From: Candidatus Thalassarchaeum sp.
GTDB lineage: Archaea > Thermoplasmatota > Poseidoniia > Poseidoniales > Thalassarchaeaceae
Assembly (NCBI GenBank): GCA_022449345.1
Contig: JAKURL010000015.1
Span: forward strand, 1-43,025
Direction of reading: 5' to 3'
DNA: 43,025 bases
Positions 1 to 9,173 of the stretch are shown here, piece by piece. The notes below the pieces were generated by a model. That model worked only from the letters and a program-made list of their open reading frames with translations, searched no databases and had not been told where the DNA came from. Each line of letters begins with the position of its first letter. Position 1 is the stretch's first letter. The translations under genes and the position numbers were made by a program.

Positions 1-415
<415 letters not shown>

Positions 416-422
416 TCTACTT

Positions 423-445
423 GCCCACACCATGCTTGTGTGGGC
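423..445 (+). other. Hairpin in the 23S-5S spacer
   Basis: A perfect 8-bp inverted repeat (GCCCACAC and GTGTGGGC) encloses a 7-base loop between the end of 23S and the start of 5S rRNA. It could be a processing stem or part of the mature 23S terminus. It has no T-run after it, so it does not look like a terminator. Confidence 0.5.
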
Positions 446-495
446 CTCTGTCCAATAGGCAGATTCGATTCTATCACCAATCACATTCGAAGGAG

Positions 496-622
496 AGTTG
501 TGCACGGCCACAGCGGAGGGGTAATACCCGGTCTCATATCGAACCCGGAAGTCAAGTCCTCCTGCGTCGTTTACGGTACTGTGGTGCGAGAGCCCACGGG
601 AAATTGCGTCGCTGTGCCACTC
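496..622 (+). rRNA. 5S ribosomal RNA
   Basis: The stretch has the archaeal 5S core: a CGGCCACAGCGG block near the 5' end, the CCCGGTCTCATATCGAACCCG loop region (in two parts), the GAAGTCAAG stretch, and a GTGCGAGAGCC-type helix. The flanks AAGGAGAG (490-497) and CTCTCCTT (620-627) are complementary and extend the terminal helix, so the mature ends are uncertain by a few bases. It lies directly downstream of 23S in the same orientation. It ends about 70 bases before aIF6. Confidence 0.88.
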
Positions 623-695
623 TCCTTCACCTCCCCGCATCAACATTCATCCCCTATGGGCGAAGCCATCCATACAGAACGACACAGGTGAGCCC

Positions 696-1358
696 ATGGG
701 AATATCTACCGGCGACATACTCGGACAACCCCAAGTTGGAGTATATCTGAGCGTCATTGGCGACGTTTTGTTTCACCCTGCTTCGCTTGACAAACCTGCA
801 ATCGAAGAATTAGAATCCGCTTTTGATTTGGAATTGTTTCCTTGTCTAATTGGCGGCTCTGCCCTTCTAGGGTCTTTAGTCCAAGGAAATCAACATGGCC
901 TAGCGGTAGCAGATATCGCTACCGAAGCAGACCTCGATGAATTGACAAGCTTCGGTGATATTGTCGTACTTGAGAGTGGTGTAAACGCCGCTGGGAATCT
1001 AGTGACTTGCAATGACCACGGTGCAATTGTCAGCCCAGTTATCCCAGGACCTGGAGCGGAGATGATCGGCGAGGTCTTGAAGGTCGATACCATTCGCTCT
1101 AAGGTAGCCAGTCAGGAAACCGTTGGTTCGTTGACAGTAGCAAATAACAAAGGGATCCTTTCACATCCAGATATTTCTACAGAAGAAGCTGAGAAGATTG
1201 CTGAAGTAATGCAAGTGCCTGTGATGGTTGGCACAGTTTGCTTCGGCTCCCCCTACGTCGGTGCAGGTTGTGTTGCGAGTAACACCCACGCTCTAGTTGG
1301 AGCTGGCTCTACCGGCCCTGAACTAAACAGAATTGAAGACGCTCTCGGTCTCATTTGA
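696..1358 (+). CDS. eif6: Translation initiation factor aIF6
   Basis: Archaeal IF6 binds the 50S subunit and prevents premature joining with 30S; it acts in ribosome biogenesis and initiation. The 220-residue length is normal for the family. The product shows the repeated pentein-fold pattern, for example the GNQHGLAV segment, the CNDHGAIVSP segment, and NNKGILSHPDIS followed by a VGTVCFGSPYVGAGCVASN stretch near the C terminus. The ATG is preceded by an AGGTGAG ribosome binding site at about 685-691, which supports this start. It sits just downstream of 23S-5S rRNA, a fitting place for a ribosome factor. Its last 8 bases overlap the 3' end of the convergent threonine synthase gene. Confidence 0.93.
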   Translation: MGISTGDILGQPQVGVYLSVIGDVLFHPASLDKPAIEELESAFDLELFPCLIGGSALLGSLVQGNQHGLAVADIATEADLDELTSFGDIVVLESGVNAAGNLVTCNDHGAIVSPVIPGPGAEMIGEVLKVDTIRSKVASQETVGSLTVANNKGILSHPDISTEEAEKIAEVMQVPVMVGTVCFGSPYVGAGCVASNTHALVGAGSTGPELNRIEDALGLI

Positions 1359-2580
1359 AGCGCGATGCGTCAAATGGTAAATTCTGGTCAATCCTTTCAG
1401 TAACTTCTGGAAGTGGGTACTTCAAGCCTGTAGCGGTGTTGAACAATACTATTCTATCGTCCTTAGAAACCAGCCCTTCTGCGAGTGCGTTCTCCCAAGC
1501 TACGTAGGTAGCCGCTCCTTCTGGGCATAGCAACAATCCATCCTCCCGGCCAACTCTATCCCGAGCAGCCATGATTTCCTCGTCGCTTACCGCTATAGCG
1601 AAACCTCCCGACTCTCGAACAGTCCGCAAAATCAGGAAATCACCAATGGCTGCAGGGACTCTAATCCCGCTAGCCTCGGTTTCTGCATCTTGCCAGTATT
1701 CGGCATGTTCCGAACCTTCTTGCCAAGCTTTGACCATGGGTGCACAGCCAGTAGACTGTACCGCTACCATCCTTGGCAATTTACAGTCTATCCAACCCAA
1801 TTCAAGCATCTCATGGAATGCTTTCCACATTCCAATGAGGCCAGTCCCCCCTCCAGTTGGGTAAAAGATAACATCTGGTAAATCCCAGCCCATTTGTTCT
1901 GCCAATTCTAATCCCATGGTTTTCTTTCCTTCAATTCTGTATGGTTCTTTTAGAGTGGAAACAGCGAACCATCCAAGGTCTTGTTTTCCATCTGCAATTA
2001 TTTTGCCACAATCTCCAATCAATCCGTTGACGAGATAGGTATCACCACCTTGTGCTAGAGTTTCTGAGGTGTTGATTGGCGGAGTATTGTCTGGACACAG
2101 TACTGTGGTTTTCATTCCAGCCCTTGCTGCATAAGCTGCTAGGGCGGAACCAGCATTACCGTTGGTTGGTATTGCTAGGTGTTCTAATCCAAACTGTTTG
2201 GCCATGGAGACCGCCAGACAAAGCCCTCTAGCCTTGAATGAGCCAGTCGGCAAACGAGATTCATCCTTCACAATGATGGAACCGGCTTTCAATCCAAGAT
2301 GTTCTACAGATTTGTTTAGTGGAATAAGTGGAGTTACCACCTCTCCGAGTGAGATTCTAAACTTCTCCTCTGTTACAGGTAATAGGGGTGAATAGCGCCA
2401 AAAACCTGGTTCTGAGCAATTTTCAATTTCTTCTCTGCTAATTTCATTGGCTAAGCTTTTGAGATCATATCGAACGAGCAAGGGCATACCTGATGGAGAA
2501 AGTGTGTGTGGCTTACCTTTCTCTAGTATCTCACCGGTATATGCGCATTCAAGATGGGCAACAAAATCGCTTGACATCAA
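1351..2580 (-). CDS. thrC: Threonine synthase
   Basis: Pyridoxal-phosphate enzyme converting O-phosphohomoserine to threonine, the last step of threonine biosynthesis, in the cytoplasm. The 409-residue product has the fold-type II PLP lysine in the motif PTGSFKARG (Lys116), a later asparagine loop (TNGNAGSA), and the glycine-rich phosphate-binding loop GGGTGL. The N terminus has a short Cys-containing lead domain (ECAYTG), as in many archaeal threonine synthases. Two ATG codons are adjacent at the start, so the first residue may be at 2577. Related PLP enzymes (threonine dehydratase, cysteate synthase) share this fold. The length and N-terminal segment favour ThrC. It is tail to tail with aIF6. 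Confidence 0.85.
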   Translation of the reverse strand: MMSSDFVAHLECAYTGEILEKGKPHTLSPSGMPLLVRYDLKSLANEISREEIENCSEPGFWRYSPLLPVTEEKFRISLGEVVTPLIPLNKSVEHLGLKAGSIIVKDESRLPTGSFKARGLCLAVSMAKQFGLEHLAIPTNGNAGSALAAYAARAGMKTTVLCPDNTPPINTSETLAQGGDTYLVNGLIGDCGKIIADGKQDLGWFAVSTLKEPYRIEGKKTMGLELAEQMGWDLPDVIFYPTGGGTGLIGMWKAFHEMLELGWIDCKLPRMVAVQSTGCAPMVKAWQEGSEHAEYWQDAETEASGIRVPAAIGDFLILRTVRESGGFAIAVSDEEIMAARDRVGREDGLLLCPEGAATYVAWENALAEGLVSKDDRIVLFNTATGLKYPLPEVTERIDQNLPFDASRFK

Positions 2581-2625
2581 CTTGGCTCTTCGAGTCAGAC
2601 AAATGAATATGCCGAGCCTGAGGAC

Positions 2626-2856
2626 TCAAATTGCAGTCGGAGCGACGTGGTCGTCTTCCTTATCGTCCTTGGAACGGACACGATTCCAGACATTTGTCAT
2701 CAATTCATCATGATGTTCCTTGCAGTAATGGAATCGGCGATATGCTTCTCTAAACGAATAGGCCTTCTTGCCAGTTGCAACTAGGAAACCATCTGGAGAA
2801 AGTCGGCTAATCTTCTCCCCTTCAACCTCACAATCCGGGTAGTCGCAGGTCGGCAT
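2626..2856 (-). CDS. Small Cys/His protein, possible zinc binder
   Basis: A 76-residue protein that I do not recognise. It has an N-terminal C-x4-C (Cys4, Cys9) and a central HYCKEHH cluster (residues 43-49). Together these could form one zinc site (C-x4-C and C-x2-H). The C-terminal third is highly charged. A GAGGAAG ribosome binding site lies just before the ATG, supporting a real gene. It begins 16 bases after the biotin carrier gene and is probably the last gene of the carboxylase operon. It could be a partner of that operon or an unrelated passenger; the sequence does not decide. Confidence 0.6.
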   Translation of the reverse strand: MPTCDYPDCEVEGEKISRLSPDGFLVATGKKAYSFREAYRRFHYCKEHHDELMTNVWNRVRSKDDKEDDHVAPTAI

Positions 2857-2872
2857 GGGTCTTCCTCAAACA

Positions 2873-3280
2873 TTACTCAGTTTTGTCTTCTTCGGGTTGA
2901 ATGACTACTAATGGCGAATTCGCTTCAACACTATCTCCAGGTTTGCAATTTACTGCAGATACGATACCAGATAGTGGTGCATGAATCTCATTTTGCATTT
3001 TCATCGCTTCTAGAATCATTATTACATCCCCCTCCGAAACAACTCCCCCCTCCTCGACTGAGATGGCGACAATCTTACCCGGAATGGTTGAGGAAATGAC
3101 CCCTGATTTCTTGGCTCTGCCTGATTTTTTTCGTTTACTGCCCGCAGATTCATCGACGGAATCACCTTCAATTTCTATGTTGAAACTCTTCCCTCCGACG
3201 GTGACATTCCATACACCATCCTGCTTTTCGAGTTCAACCTCGTATTCTTCACCGTCGACCTTGACTATGCGTTTCGGCAT
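2873..3280 (-). CDS. Biotin carboxyl carrier protein of acyl-CoA carboxylase
   Basis: Carries the carboxybiotin group between biotin carboxylase and carboxyltransferase. The 135-residue product has a lead region of about 60 residues, a Lys/Ser-rich linker, and a C-terminal biotinyl domain with the attachment motif EAMKMQNE (Lys94). The open frame extends upstream to 3379, but the ATG at 3280 is chosen because AGGTGATC, a near-perfect archaeal ribosome binding site, lies immediately before it. The longer version would also overlap the preceding small gene. The carrier is a separate short protein, not the C terminus of a long alpha subunit, and no biotin carboxylase gene lies in this window. 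The likely biotin ligase is encoded at 17931-19346. Confidence 0.9.
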   Translation of the reverse strand: MPKRIVKVDGEEYEVELEKQDGVWNVTVGGKSFNIEIEGDSVDESAGSKRKKSGRAKKSGVISSTIPGKIVAISVEEGGVVSEGDVIMILEAMKMQNEIHAPLSGIVSAVNCKPGDSVEANSPLVVIQPEEDKTE

Positions 3281-3284
3281 GAGA

Positions 3285-3476
3285 TCACCTAGTCGTGCTC
3301 CTACGCGTGCGCGCGCGAAATAGATTTCGTCGACCGATAAGAGAACGTCGATGGTCATGCGACCAAGCAGCACCTCCATCTCTACCTTCAGTAGCCTGCA
3401 AGGCCTGACCTTTCGCCTCTTCCAGCAATACGGCGAGGATTGCCGCAGCCCTCAAGCGATCCTTCTTGCGCGCCAT
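3285..3476 (-). CDS. Small subunit of acyl-CoA carboxylase (PccX/epsilon-like)
   Basis: A 63-residue basic protein with an N-terminal helix (MARKKDRLRAAAILAVLLEE) and a Trp/Arg-rich tail (AAWSHDHRRSLIGRR). This layout resembles the tiny third subunits of archaeal and actinobacterial acyl-CoA carboxylases, such as haloarchaeal PccX, which stabilise or activate the complex. The assignment rests on position, size and pattern, not on a clear motif. It starts 9 bases after the carboxyltransferase stop and ends 4 bases before the biotin carrier start. Its stop codon overlaps that gene's ribosome binding site, which is tight translational packing. An overlapping upstream extension of the biotin carrier frame covers the same DNA, but this frame is better supported. 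Confidence 0.6.
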   Translation of the reverse strand: MARKKDRLRAAAILAVLLEEAKGQALQATEGRDGGAAWSHDHRRSLIGRRNLFRARTRRSTTR

Positions 3477-3485
3477 ATCTATACC

Positions 3486-5039
3486 TCACAATGGGATATT
3501 TCCGTGTTTTCGGGCAGGCCTAATCTCTTCTTTTTCTAGAAGTGCACCCAAAGCCTTGGTCAATCTAACCCTAGTCTCTCTCGGCTGAATTACATCATCG
3601 AGGTAGCCGAGAGATGCGGCGCGATATGGATTTGCAAATGTGTCCTCATAATCATCGATTAACCGTTTTCGCTCTCCTTCTGGATCACCAGCGACTCCAA
3701 TTCTACGTCGATGAATAATCTGGACTGCACCTTCTGCCCCCATAACTGCAAGTTGTGCCGATGGCCAAGCAATGTTGTAGTCGCCACGGATGTGTTTGCT
3801 ACTCATGACGTCGTAAGCGCCTCCGTATGCTTTTCGAGTGATGACGGTTAATTTTGGAACGGTTGCCTCTGCGTAAGCATAGAGCAACTTTGCACCGTGA
3901 CGGATGATCCCACCCCATTCTTGACTGGCTCCTGGAAGGAATCCGGGGACATCTACGAATGTCAGCAATGGAATGTTGAATGCATCACAAAACCTCACGA
4001 ATCTTGCGGCTTTGACAGAGGCATCGATATCCAAGCAGCCAGCCAACACCTTTGGCTGATTGGCAACTACTCCAATGGTATGACCTCCTAATCGTCCAAA
4101 GCCGACAATAATATTCCCAGCAAATTCTGCTTGTACTTCCAAGAATGCTCCATCATCTAGCGTTGCTTCGATTGCATCAACGATATCATAGGGAGTAGTT
4201 GGATCGTTTGGAACCAAATCATCTAGACTTTCACAATCGCGATCTAGTGGGTCAGATGTGGCCTTTATCGGTGGTTTTTCGAGATTGTTCAATGGTAACA
4301 TTGCAACAAGGTCCCGAACTAGCTCTAGTGCTTCATCATCATTTTCTGCGGTAAAATGAGTCACACCAGATCTGGTTGCATGAGTTGATGCACCACCGAG
4401 GTCTTCGAAGCTGACCTCTTCATTGGTCACGGTTTTGATTACCTCTGGACCAGTGATGAACATGTGAGCGGTTTGGTCTACCATTACGACGAAATCGGTA
4501 ATTGCCGGAGAATATACTGCTCCACCAGCACATGGACCCATGATAACTGAGATTTGAGGAATCACACCACTGGCTCGTACATTTCGGAAGAATATCTCAG
4601 CATAGGAACCTAGGCTTGCAACTCCTTCTTGGATACGTGCTCCTCCACTATCATTCAGCCCAATTACCGGGGCCCCTGTCTTTAGTGCCATGTCGAGTAT
4701 TTTGCAGATTTTGAGGCCATGCATTTCGCCCAATGACCCACCATAAACCGTGAAGTCTTGGGCGAAACAATAGACCGTTCTACCACCGATTGTGCCATGC
4801 CCACAAACGACTCCATCTCCTGGAATGACATTTCTATCCATGTCGAAATCACGGCATCGGTGTTCAACTAAACCGTCAACTTCGACGAAAGAATCTTCGT
4901 CCAATAGTTGTTCAACTCTCTCACGAGCTGTCATCTTTCCACGGGCGTGCTGTGCAGCGATTCGCTTCTGTCCGCCGCCGGCCTCGGCCTGTGCCTTACG
5001 GCGGCGCAAGTCATCGATGCGTTCCTTCACGCCTGACAT
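3486..5039 (-). CDS. pccB: Propionyl-CoA / acyl-CoA carboxylase carboxyltransferase (beta) subunit
   Basis: Transfers the carboxyl group from carboxybiotin to propionyl-CoA, forming methylmalonyl-CoA. The 517-residue product matches the usual length. Visible family features are the N-terminal [15 protein letters not shown] helix followed by [16 protein letters not shown], a [13 protein letters not shown] stretch, the oxyanion-hole region [23 protein letters not shown], and [10 protein letters not shown] in the C-terminal half. The frame is open to 5177, but that would overlap the divergent mutase gene. The ATG at 5039 begins the conserved sequence. It is first in an operon with the small subunit and biotin carrier. 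A methylmalonyl-CoA decarboxylase role cannot be excluded from sequence alone, but the adjacent mutase genes favour propionyl-CoA breakdown or synthesis. Confidence 0.9.
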   Translation of the reverse strand: MSGVKERIDDLRRRKAQAEAGGGQKRIAAQHARGKMTARERVEQLLDEDSFVEVDGLVEHRCRDFDMDRNVIPGDGVVCGHGTIGGRTVYCFAQDFTVYGGSLGEMHGLKICKILDMALKTGAPVIGLNDSGGARIQEGVASLGSYAEIFFRNVRASGVIPQISVIMGPCAGGAVYSPAITDFVVMVDQTAHMFITGPEVIKTVTNEEVSFEDLGGASTHATRSGVTHFTAENDDEALELVRDLVAMLPLNNLEKPPIKATSDPLDRDCESLDDLVPNDPTTPYDIVDAIEATLDDGAFLEVQAEFAGNIIVGFGRLGGHTIGVVANQPKVLAGCLDIDASVKAARFVRFCDAFNIPLLTFVDVPGFLPGASQEWGGIIRHGAKLLYAYAEATVPKLTVITRKAYGGAYDVMSSKHIRGDYNIAWPSAQLAVMGAEGAVQIIHRRRIGVAGDPEGERKRLIDDYEDTFANPYRAASLGYLDDVIQPRETRVRLTKALGALLEKEEIRPARKHGNIPL

Positions 5040-5157
5040 GGATGAAACCACAACGAGCCAAAGCCGCCCATGAGCATTCCTAATCAGAACGCAGTGCGCA
5101 GAATGCCTCAATCGGTTGCTTGAAGGGCATCGGAGTTGTCCGAAGCACGACTGAAGC

Positions 5158-5592
5158 ATGCGGATAGTAGTGGCCAAACCCGGCCTAGACGGGCACGATA
5201 GGGGGGCTAAGGTAATCGCACGAGCCCTGCGTGATGGAGGGCATGAGGTGATTTACACCGGACTTAGACGCACTCCTGAAGAGATTGTTCGAATCGTTAT
5301 TGACGAAGATGCCGCAGCGGTCGGTCTTTCTTCATTATCGGGAGCCCATTCTGTACTCATTCCACGGGTTTGTGATGGACTTAGAGATGCTGAAATAAAT
5401 GATGTAATCGTATTTGCAGGCGGAATAATTCCTGAGCACGACCGTCAGAGTTTGTATGACGTTGGAGTTAGAGCTATCTTCGGACCGGGTACAACTTCAA
5501 CAGAAATTCTTGAATTCTTGTCAACCTTAGATGAGCGCTCAGAATCAGGAGAACCTGTTGGGGTTGGAGAAGAGGCAGGGTGGCACTGGTGA
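5158..5592 (+). CDS. Methylmalonyl-CoA mutase, B12-binding subunit
   Basis: The small cobalamin-binding subunit of the archaeal split mutase, which interconverts methylmalonyl-CoA and succinyl-CoA. The 144-residue product begins with the cobalamin signature D-x-H-x2-G (Asp11, His13, Gly16, in GLDGHDRG); His13 is the expected lower cobalt ligand. It continues with GLSSLSGAH and the FAGGIIP and FGPGT turns of the B12-binding Rossmann fold. The large catalytic subunit is not in this window. It is divergent from the carboxyltransferase gene, with 118 bases between the two starts. Its stop overlaps the start of the MeaB gene in a GTGA arrangement, indicating coupled translation. Confidence 0.92.
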   Translation: MRIVVAKPGLDGHDRGAKVIARALRDGGHEVIYTGLRRTPEEIVRIVIDEDAAAVGLSSLSGAHSVLIPRVCDGLRDAEINDVIVFAGGIIPEHDRQSLYDVGVRAIFGPGTTSTEILEFLSTLDERSESGEPVGVGEEAGWHW

Positions 5593-6458
5593 GCGATTCT
5601 ATCGACTTACTCCAAGAGGCTAGAGACGGTAATCGTCGTTCTTTATCCAAACTTCTAACATTAGTTGAGGAGGGAAATCCTTCTCCTGTTGAACGTGGTA
5701 CTGGTTTATCTCTGGGAATTACTGGTCCACCTGGAGTGGGGAAATCTTCCTTGATTGGAAAAATGATTGACGTTTGGGTTGACCGTGGTGAATCGGTAGC
5801 AGTCTTAGCGGTTGACCCCTCATCTCCTAGAAGCGGCGGCGCTCTTCTAGGAGATAGGATGAGAATGACAAATGCAGACTCGTCCGATTTAGTATTCATC
5901 ATAACACTTGAGACTAGAAAACACCCTGGCGGATTAATGGATTGTTTGACACCCATGGTAGATATTCTCTCAGAATGTAGTTGGGAGAATATCGTAATCG
6001 AAACTGTTGGTGCAGGCCAATCTGAGATTAGAGTGGTGGCTTTTGCTGACAGGATTCTACTCGTCGATGGTCCGGATAGAGGTGACATTATCCAAGCCGA
6101 GAAAGCCGGAATAATGGAACTTGCAGATTTAATCGTCATCAATAAGTCAGATTTGCCTGAGGCAGAAAGAGCCGCGAAGGCGGTGAAGTCAGGCCTATCT
6201 GTTGGCGAAGATGAAACCACACCAGACGTATTACTGGTATCTGCACATTCAGGAGAAGGCATTGAAGAAATGGTCGATGCACTAGCAAACACAACCACTT
6301 CACCTGACCGAGAACGCTTGAGGGTACGTGAGCGATTAATCTCGGCATGGGATTCAACCCTCTTGACATCAAACGAATTGGAAAATACGTTGCAAGAACT
6401 TGAAAAAGGAAGTATAACTCTGCAGGAAGCAGTTGATTGCATCAGAAAGGAAGGTTGA
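5580..6458 (+). CDS. meaB: MeaB/ArgK-type G3E GTPase, methylmalonyl-CoA mutase chaperone
   Basis: GTPase that loads and protects adenosylcobalamin in methylmalonyl-CoA mutase. The 292-residue product has an N-terminal helical part with GNRRSLSKLLT, Walker A GPPGVGKSS (about 49-57), the DPSSPRSGGALLGDR switch region, ETVGAGQSE, NKSD for guanine recognition, and SAHSGEG as the G5 loop. The first start is GTG at 5580. An internal GTG at 5589 overlaps the upstream stop as GTGA and is an equally good choice. It directly follows the B12 subunit gene, as expected for the chaperone. Confidence 0.93.
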   Translation: MALVSDSIDLLQEARDGNRRSLSKLLTLVEEGNPSPVERGTGLSLGITGPPGVGKSSLIGKMIDVWVDRGESVAVLAVDPSSPRSGGALLGDRMRMTNADSSDLVFIITLETRKHPGGLMDCLTPMVDILSECSWENIVIETVGAGQSEIRVVAFADRILLVDGPDRGDIIQAEKAGIMELADLIVINKSDLPEAERAAKAVKSGLSVGEDETTPDVLLVSAHSGEGIEEMVDALANTTTSPDRERLRVRERLISAWDSTLLTSNELENTLQELEKGSITLQEAVDCIRKEG

Positions 6459-7097
6459 GTGATGAGTGAAATACCAGTCGACATCGACCACGTCAAGCAT
6501 TCAGTCGGTGGAGCCGGGGGCCATTGGTTTCGTAGAGGGACTCATATCTCAATGTGTATAATTCCATTTGCCTTTCATTTATGGGGTGAGGAAATTGCAG
6601 GTATAGTCAATCTCACTCCTCGCGAATTTGTAATCTCCGTTTTAGGCTTCTTTGTTGTTTTGGAAGCCATTCGTGTTAAATTTGGAATCGTAATTGTTGG
6701 ACAAAGAGAATACGAAGCCCAGCAAATTAGTGCTTTGGGCTGGGGCGCTTTCGCAGTTTGTTTAGCCCTTATTATAGCACCTCAGGAGGGTGATGGTTTG
6801 GAGGCCGGTAAATTCACAATTCCTCTGATTTGTGGATTGACTTTTGTAGACCCAATTATGGGGGAAGTAAAACGAGCCAAGAAAGGTATGCAAGCAGCAA
6901 TAATCGCAGGACTTGCAGTTTCTTATACCGTGTGGATGGCATCTGTAGTTCTATTTTCCACACCCTTCCTTGCTGCCGTTATTCTCTCACCCCTGACCGT
7001 AGCGGGAGAGGTTCCTCGGGTTAGTTGGATTGATGATAATGCAACGATGATTTTGTTCCCGTTAATCGCTTTATTATTGATGCAACCAATACTCTGA
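6459..7097 (+). CDS. Polyprenol/dolichol/phytol kinase-like membrane protein
   Basis: A 212-residue protein with about six or seven hydrophobic segments. Two features recall the SEC59/phytol kinase family, which phosphorylates polyprenols with CTP: an early HWFRRGTHIS segment resembling the family's conserved Arg-Lys/His region, and a late GEVPRVSWIDDNATM segment resembling the family's Glu, proline and IDDN motif. The usual substrate is a membrane isoprenoid alcohol; which one is used here is unknown. The start is GTG 6459 or ATG 6462, preceded by AAGGAAGG, one base after the MeaB stop. The link to the mutase operon may be positional only. Confidence 0.6.
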   Translation: MMSEIPVDIDHVKHSVGGAGGHWFRRGTHISMCIIPFAFHLWGEEIAGIVNLTPREFVISVLGFFVVLEAIRVKFGIVIVGQREYEAQQISALGWGAFAVCLALIIAPQEGDGLEAGKFTIPLICGLTFVDPIMGEVKRAKKGMQAAIIAGLAVSYTVWMASVVLFSTPFLAAVILSPLTVAGEVPRVSWIDDNATMILFPLIALLLMQPIL

Positions 7098-7177
7098 AGG
7101 CCTAAGTTGAATCTTCGTTATCAGGTTCAATAACAGTCACATTTACAACCCGATTTCATCTGCGAGATGGTGATAGT

Positions 7178-7300
7178 ATGGCCGAGTCAGAGGAGTCCGA
7201 GGGAATTGTTGAGTCTCCTCTATCACAAAATTTCTACCTATTTGTCTGGGCCTTGGCTTCAGTGGCTTCATTCGCGATATTCATCGCATTCCCAGTTTGA
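7178..7300 (+). CDS. 40-residue single-span membrane protein
   Basis: A short frame in the 267-base gap between the kinase-like gene and asnB. It encodes an acidic N terminus (MAESEESEGIVESPLSQ) and then one hydrophobic helix of about 20 residues ending at the stop. It has a start codon and no competing gene on either strand. The acidic head plus a single C-terminal span would suit a small tail-anchored subunit or regulator. Function is unknown and the call rests only on the composition of the predicted peptide. Confidence 0.45.
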   Translation: MAESEESEGIVESPLSQNFYLFVWALASVASFAIFIAFPV

Positions 7301-7370
7301 CTGTGAATTACTAAGGTTTCTTCTAAATGCCACATCAGTTTCATGATGTGCGCACCCCTGTCGTGTGAAT

Positions 7371-9173
7371 ATGTGTGGTATCGCTGGCTTGCTTGGTAGT
7401 GGCAGTCTTGACGATGCTAATTCAATGGCCAAAGCGATTGGGCATAGAGGTCCAGATGGTTCTGGCGATTACCAAACAGATGTTGAGCAAGGCAAGGGAG
7501 TAGTTGCGTTCTCACATGCTAGACTTTCAATAATCGATTTAGAGGACTCTCCTCAGCCGATTAACAGCGACCATGGCTGTGTATTGATGGTCAATGGGGA
7601 GATATACAATCACCAACAAATCAAATCAAATTTGCAAAATTATTCATTTCGAACTAGAGGTGATTCTGAGACCATTTTGGCTTTGCATAGGAAATTTGCT
7701 TGGAACAAGTCGTCAGAGGATAATCCAGCCGAGAAACATGTTGAATGGGTCTCCAAACTCGATGGGATGTGGGGTTTTTCTCTATGGGATCCATCTGCTG
7801 AAGAACTAATTCTTTGCCGCGACCCATTCGGAATAAAACCTCTAGTTAGAACCCAATTATCAGATGGAACACTGCTCTTTGGTTCAGAGGTCAAAGCCTT
7901 TAGGGGGCACCCAGAATTCGTTGCTGCACCAGATATATCTGCTCTTGCAGTTAGGTTAGCCTATGAATATCCATTAGATCAAACGACCCTTTTCTCAGGA
8001 GTTACCTCGGTAGGAATTGGAACTGTCGAAACTTGGTCAATAATTGAAGGGAAGGCAAAATTGACTGGTGTTGCAAGATATTGGAAACCCCAAGTTAGCT
8101 CAACCGATGATTGGAGTCCTTCAGCGAGCGCTTCGCCTTTGTTGGAGAGTCTGAGTCTATCAGTACAAGATCGCCTCATGTCAGACGTTCCAGTTGGTAT
8201 CGTATTGTCTGGTGGATTAGATTCCAGTTTGATGGCAGCCTTAGCTCACGATGCTGCGGATTCTGCTGGCAAACCCGTTCCAGAATGTTGGACAGTGGCT
8301 GACAGTGAAGATAATGTCGATTTCCAGGCATCGATTATGGTTGCTCAAAACCAAGACTTGGGCCATCATGTGCACCTAATGAATGAGAATACAATGTGGA
8401 GGGAATTGCCCAAGTTCGTTTGGAATGGTGAAGACTTGGACATCACCGTAATGTTCTGGCAATCTGTATTTGAGCAAATGAGGGGCAAAGTCACTGTTGC
8501 TTTGTGCGGTCAAGGTGCTGACGAGTTGCATGCTGGATATTCTCGATATCGTGATTTACCCTCACACTCTGCACTGATTCAGAATAGACTGCAATTAAAC
8601 GATTCAATTTCAATATCATCTGATGATCGAGGTTTAGGTAAGTCTTGGAATTCTGAAAGTATCTTGCCTGAAGATAATCTAAACGACCTCCGAACCGCTC
8701 TTGAGTTTGAACAAAGTAGAGGTCAGATGTCGAATTTCCAACTTCGGCTCGGTGATCGACATTCAATGGCCCAAGCACTAGAAGCCAGAGTTCCATTTCT
8801 AGGTATGAAACATGCCAATCTTGCGAATCGATTGCCGATGTCTTGGCGGCTTTCAGCCGACGATGAGAAGATGGCCCTAAGGGCTGCTGCCGATTTGACA
8901 TCTCTACCTAAAGAGATTGTTAGAAGGCCGAAATTACCGGCAGGCACGGCCACAAGTCCAAATTTAGTTTCTGAAGTAATTGATGAGTTATCAGACCGAG
9001 CAAAGGATTGGGCAAAGGAGTACGGAAGTTTGAGTAAACAATTGCTAGATCAGCCTGATATGGCAATTGGCATGCGTATATTCCACGCCATGCATCTGAC
9101 AGAATCAGGACCTAATCCTCGAAAAGGGGATTTGTTAGATGTCGTTGACGACGTTGGTCCTTGGCCTCAATGA
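7371..9173 (+). CDS. asnB: Asparagine synthetase (glutamine-hydrolysing)
   Basis: Makes asparagine from aspartate, ATP and glutamine. The product is about 600 residues. It starts MCGIAG, with Cys2 the N-terminal nucleophile of the class II glutaminase domain, followed by GHRGPDGSG and the VNGEIYNHQQ turn. The C-terminal half carries the ATP-pyrophosphatase loop LSGGLDSSL, then CGQGADELHAGY and the late EARVPFLG segment. A GTG two codons earlier opens the frame at 7365, but the ATG at 7371 is chosen because the catalytic cysteine must follow the initiator methionine. The gene ends by overlapping the convergent ogt gene by 7 bases. Confidence 0.92.
   Translation: MCGIAGLLGSGSLDDANSMAKAIGHRGPDGSGDYQTDVEQGKGVVAFSHARLSIIDLEDSPQPINSDHGCVLMVNGEIYNHQQIKSNLQNYSFRTRGDSETILALHRKFAWNKSSEDNPAEKHVEWVSKLDGMWGFSLWDPSAEELILCRDPFGIKPLVRTQLSDGTLLFGSEVKAFRGHPEFVAAPDISALAVRLAYEYPLDQTTLFSGVTSVGIGTVETWSIIEGKAKLTGVARYWKPQVSSTDDWSPSASASPLLESLSLSVQDRLMSDVPVGIVLSGGLDSSLMAALAHDAADSAGKPVPECWTVADSEDNVDFQASIMVAQNQDLGHHVHLMNENTMWRELPKFVWNGEDLDITVMFWQSVFEQMRGKVTVALCGQGADELHAGYSRYRDLPSHSALIQNRLQLNDSISISSDDRGLGKSWNSESILPEDNLNDLRTALEFEQSRGQMSNFQLRLGDRHSMAQALEARVPFLGMKHANLANRLPMSWRLSADDEKMALRAAADLTSLPKEIVRRPKLPAGTATSPNLVSEVIDELSDRAKDWAKEYGSLSKQLLDQPDMAIGMRIFHAMHLTESGPNPRKGDLLDVVDDVGPWPQ

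Noticed and set aside
5040-5177. N-terminal extension of the carboxyltransferase to 5177
   Set aside because: It has no family similarity, overlaps the divergent mutase gene and would leave no promoter space.
5474-6496. A 340-residue open frame on the minus strand opposite meaB
   Set aside because: The plus-strand frame has all GTPase motifs. The antisense frame is Ser-rich low-complexity sequence caused by codon use.
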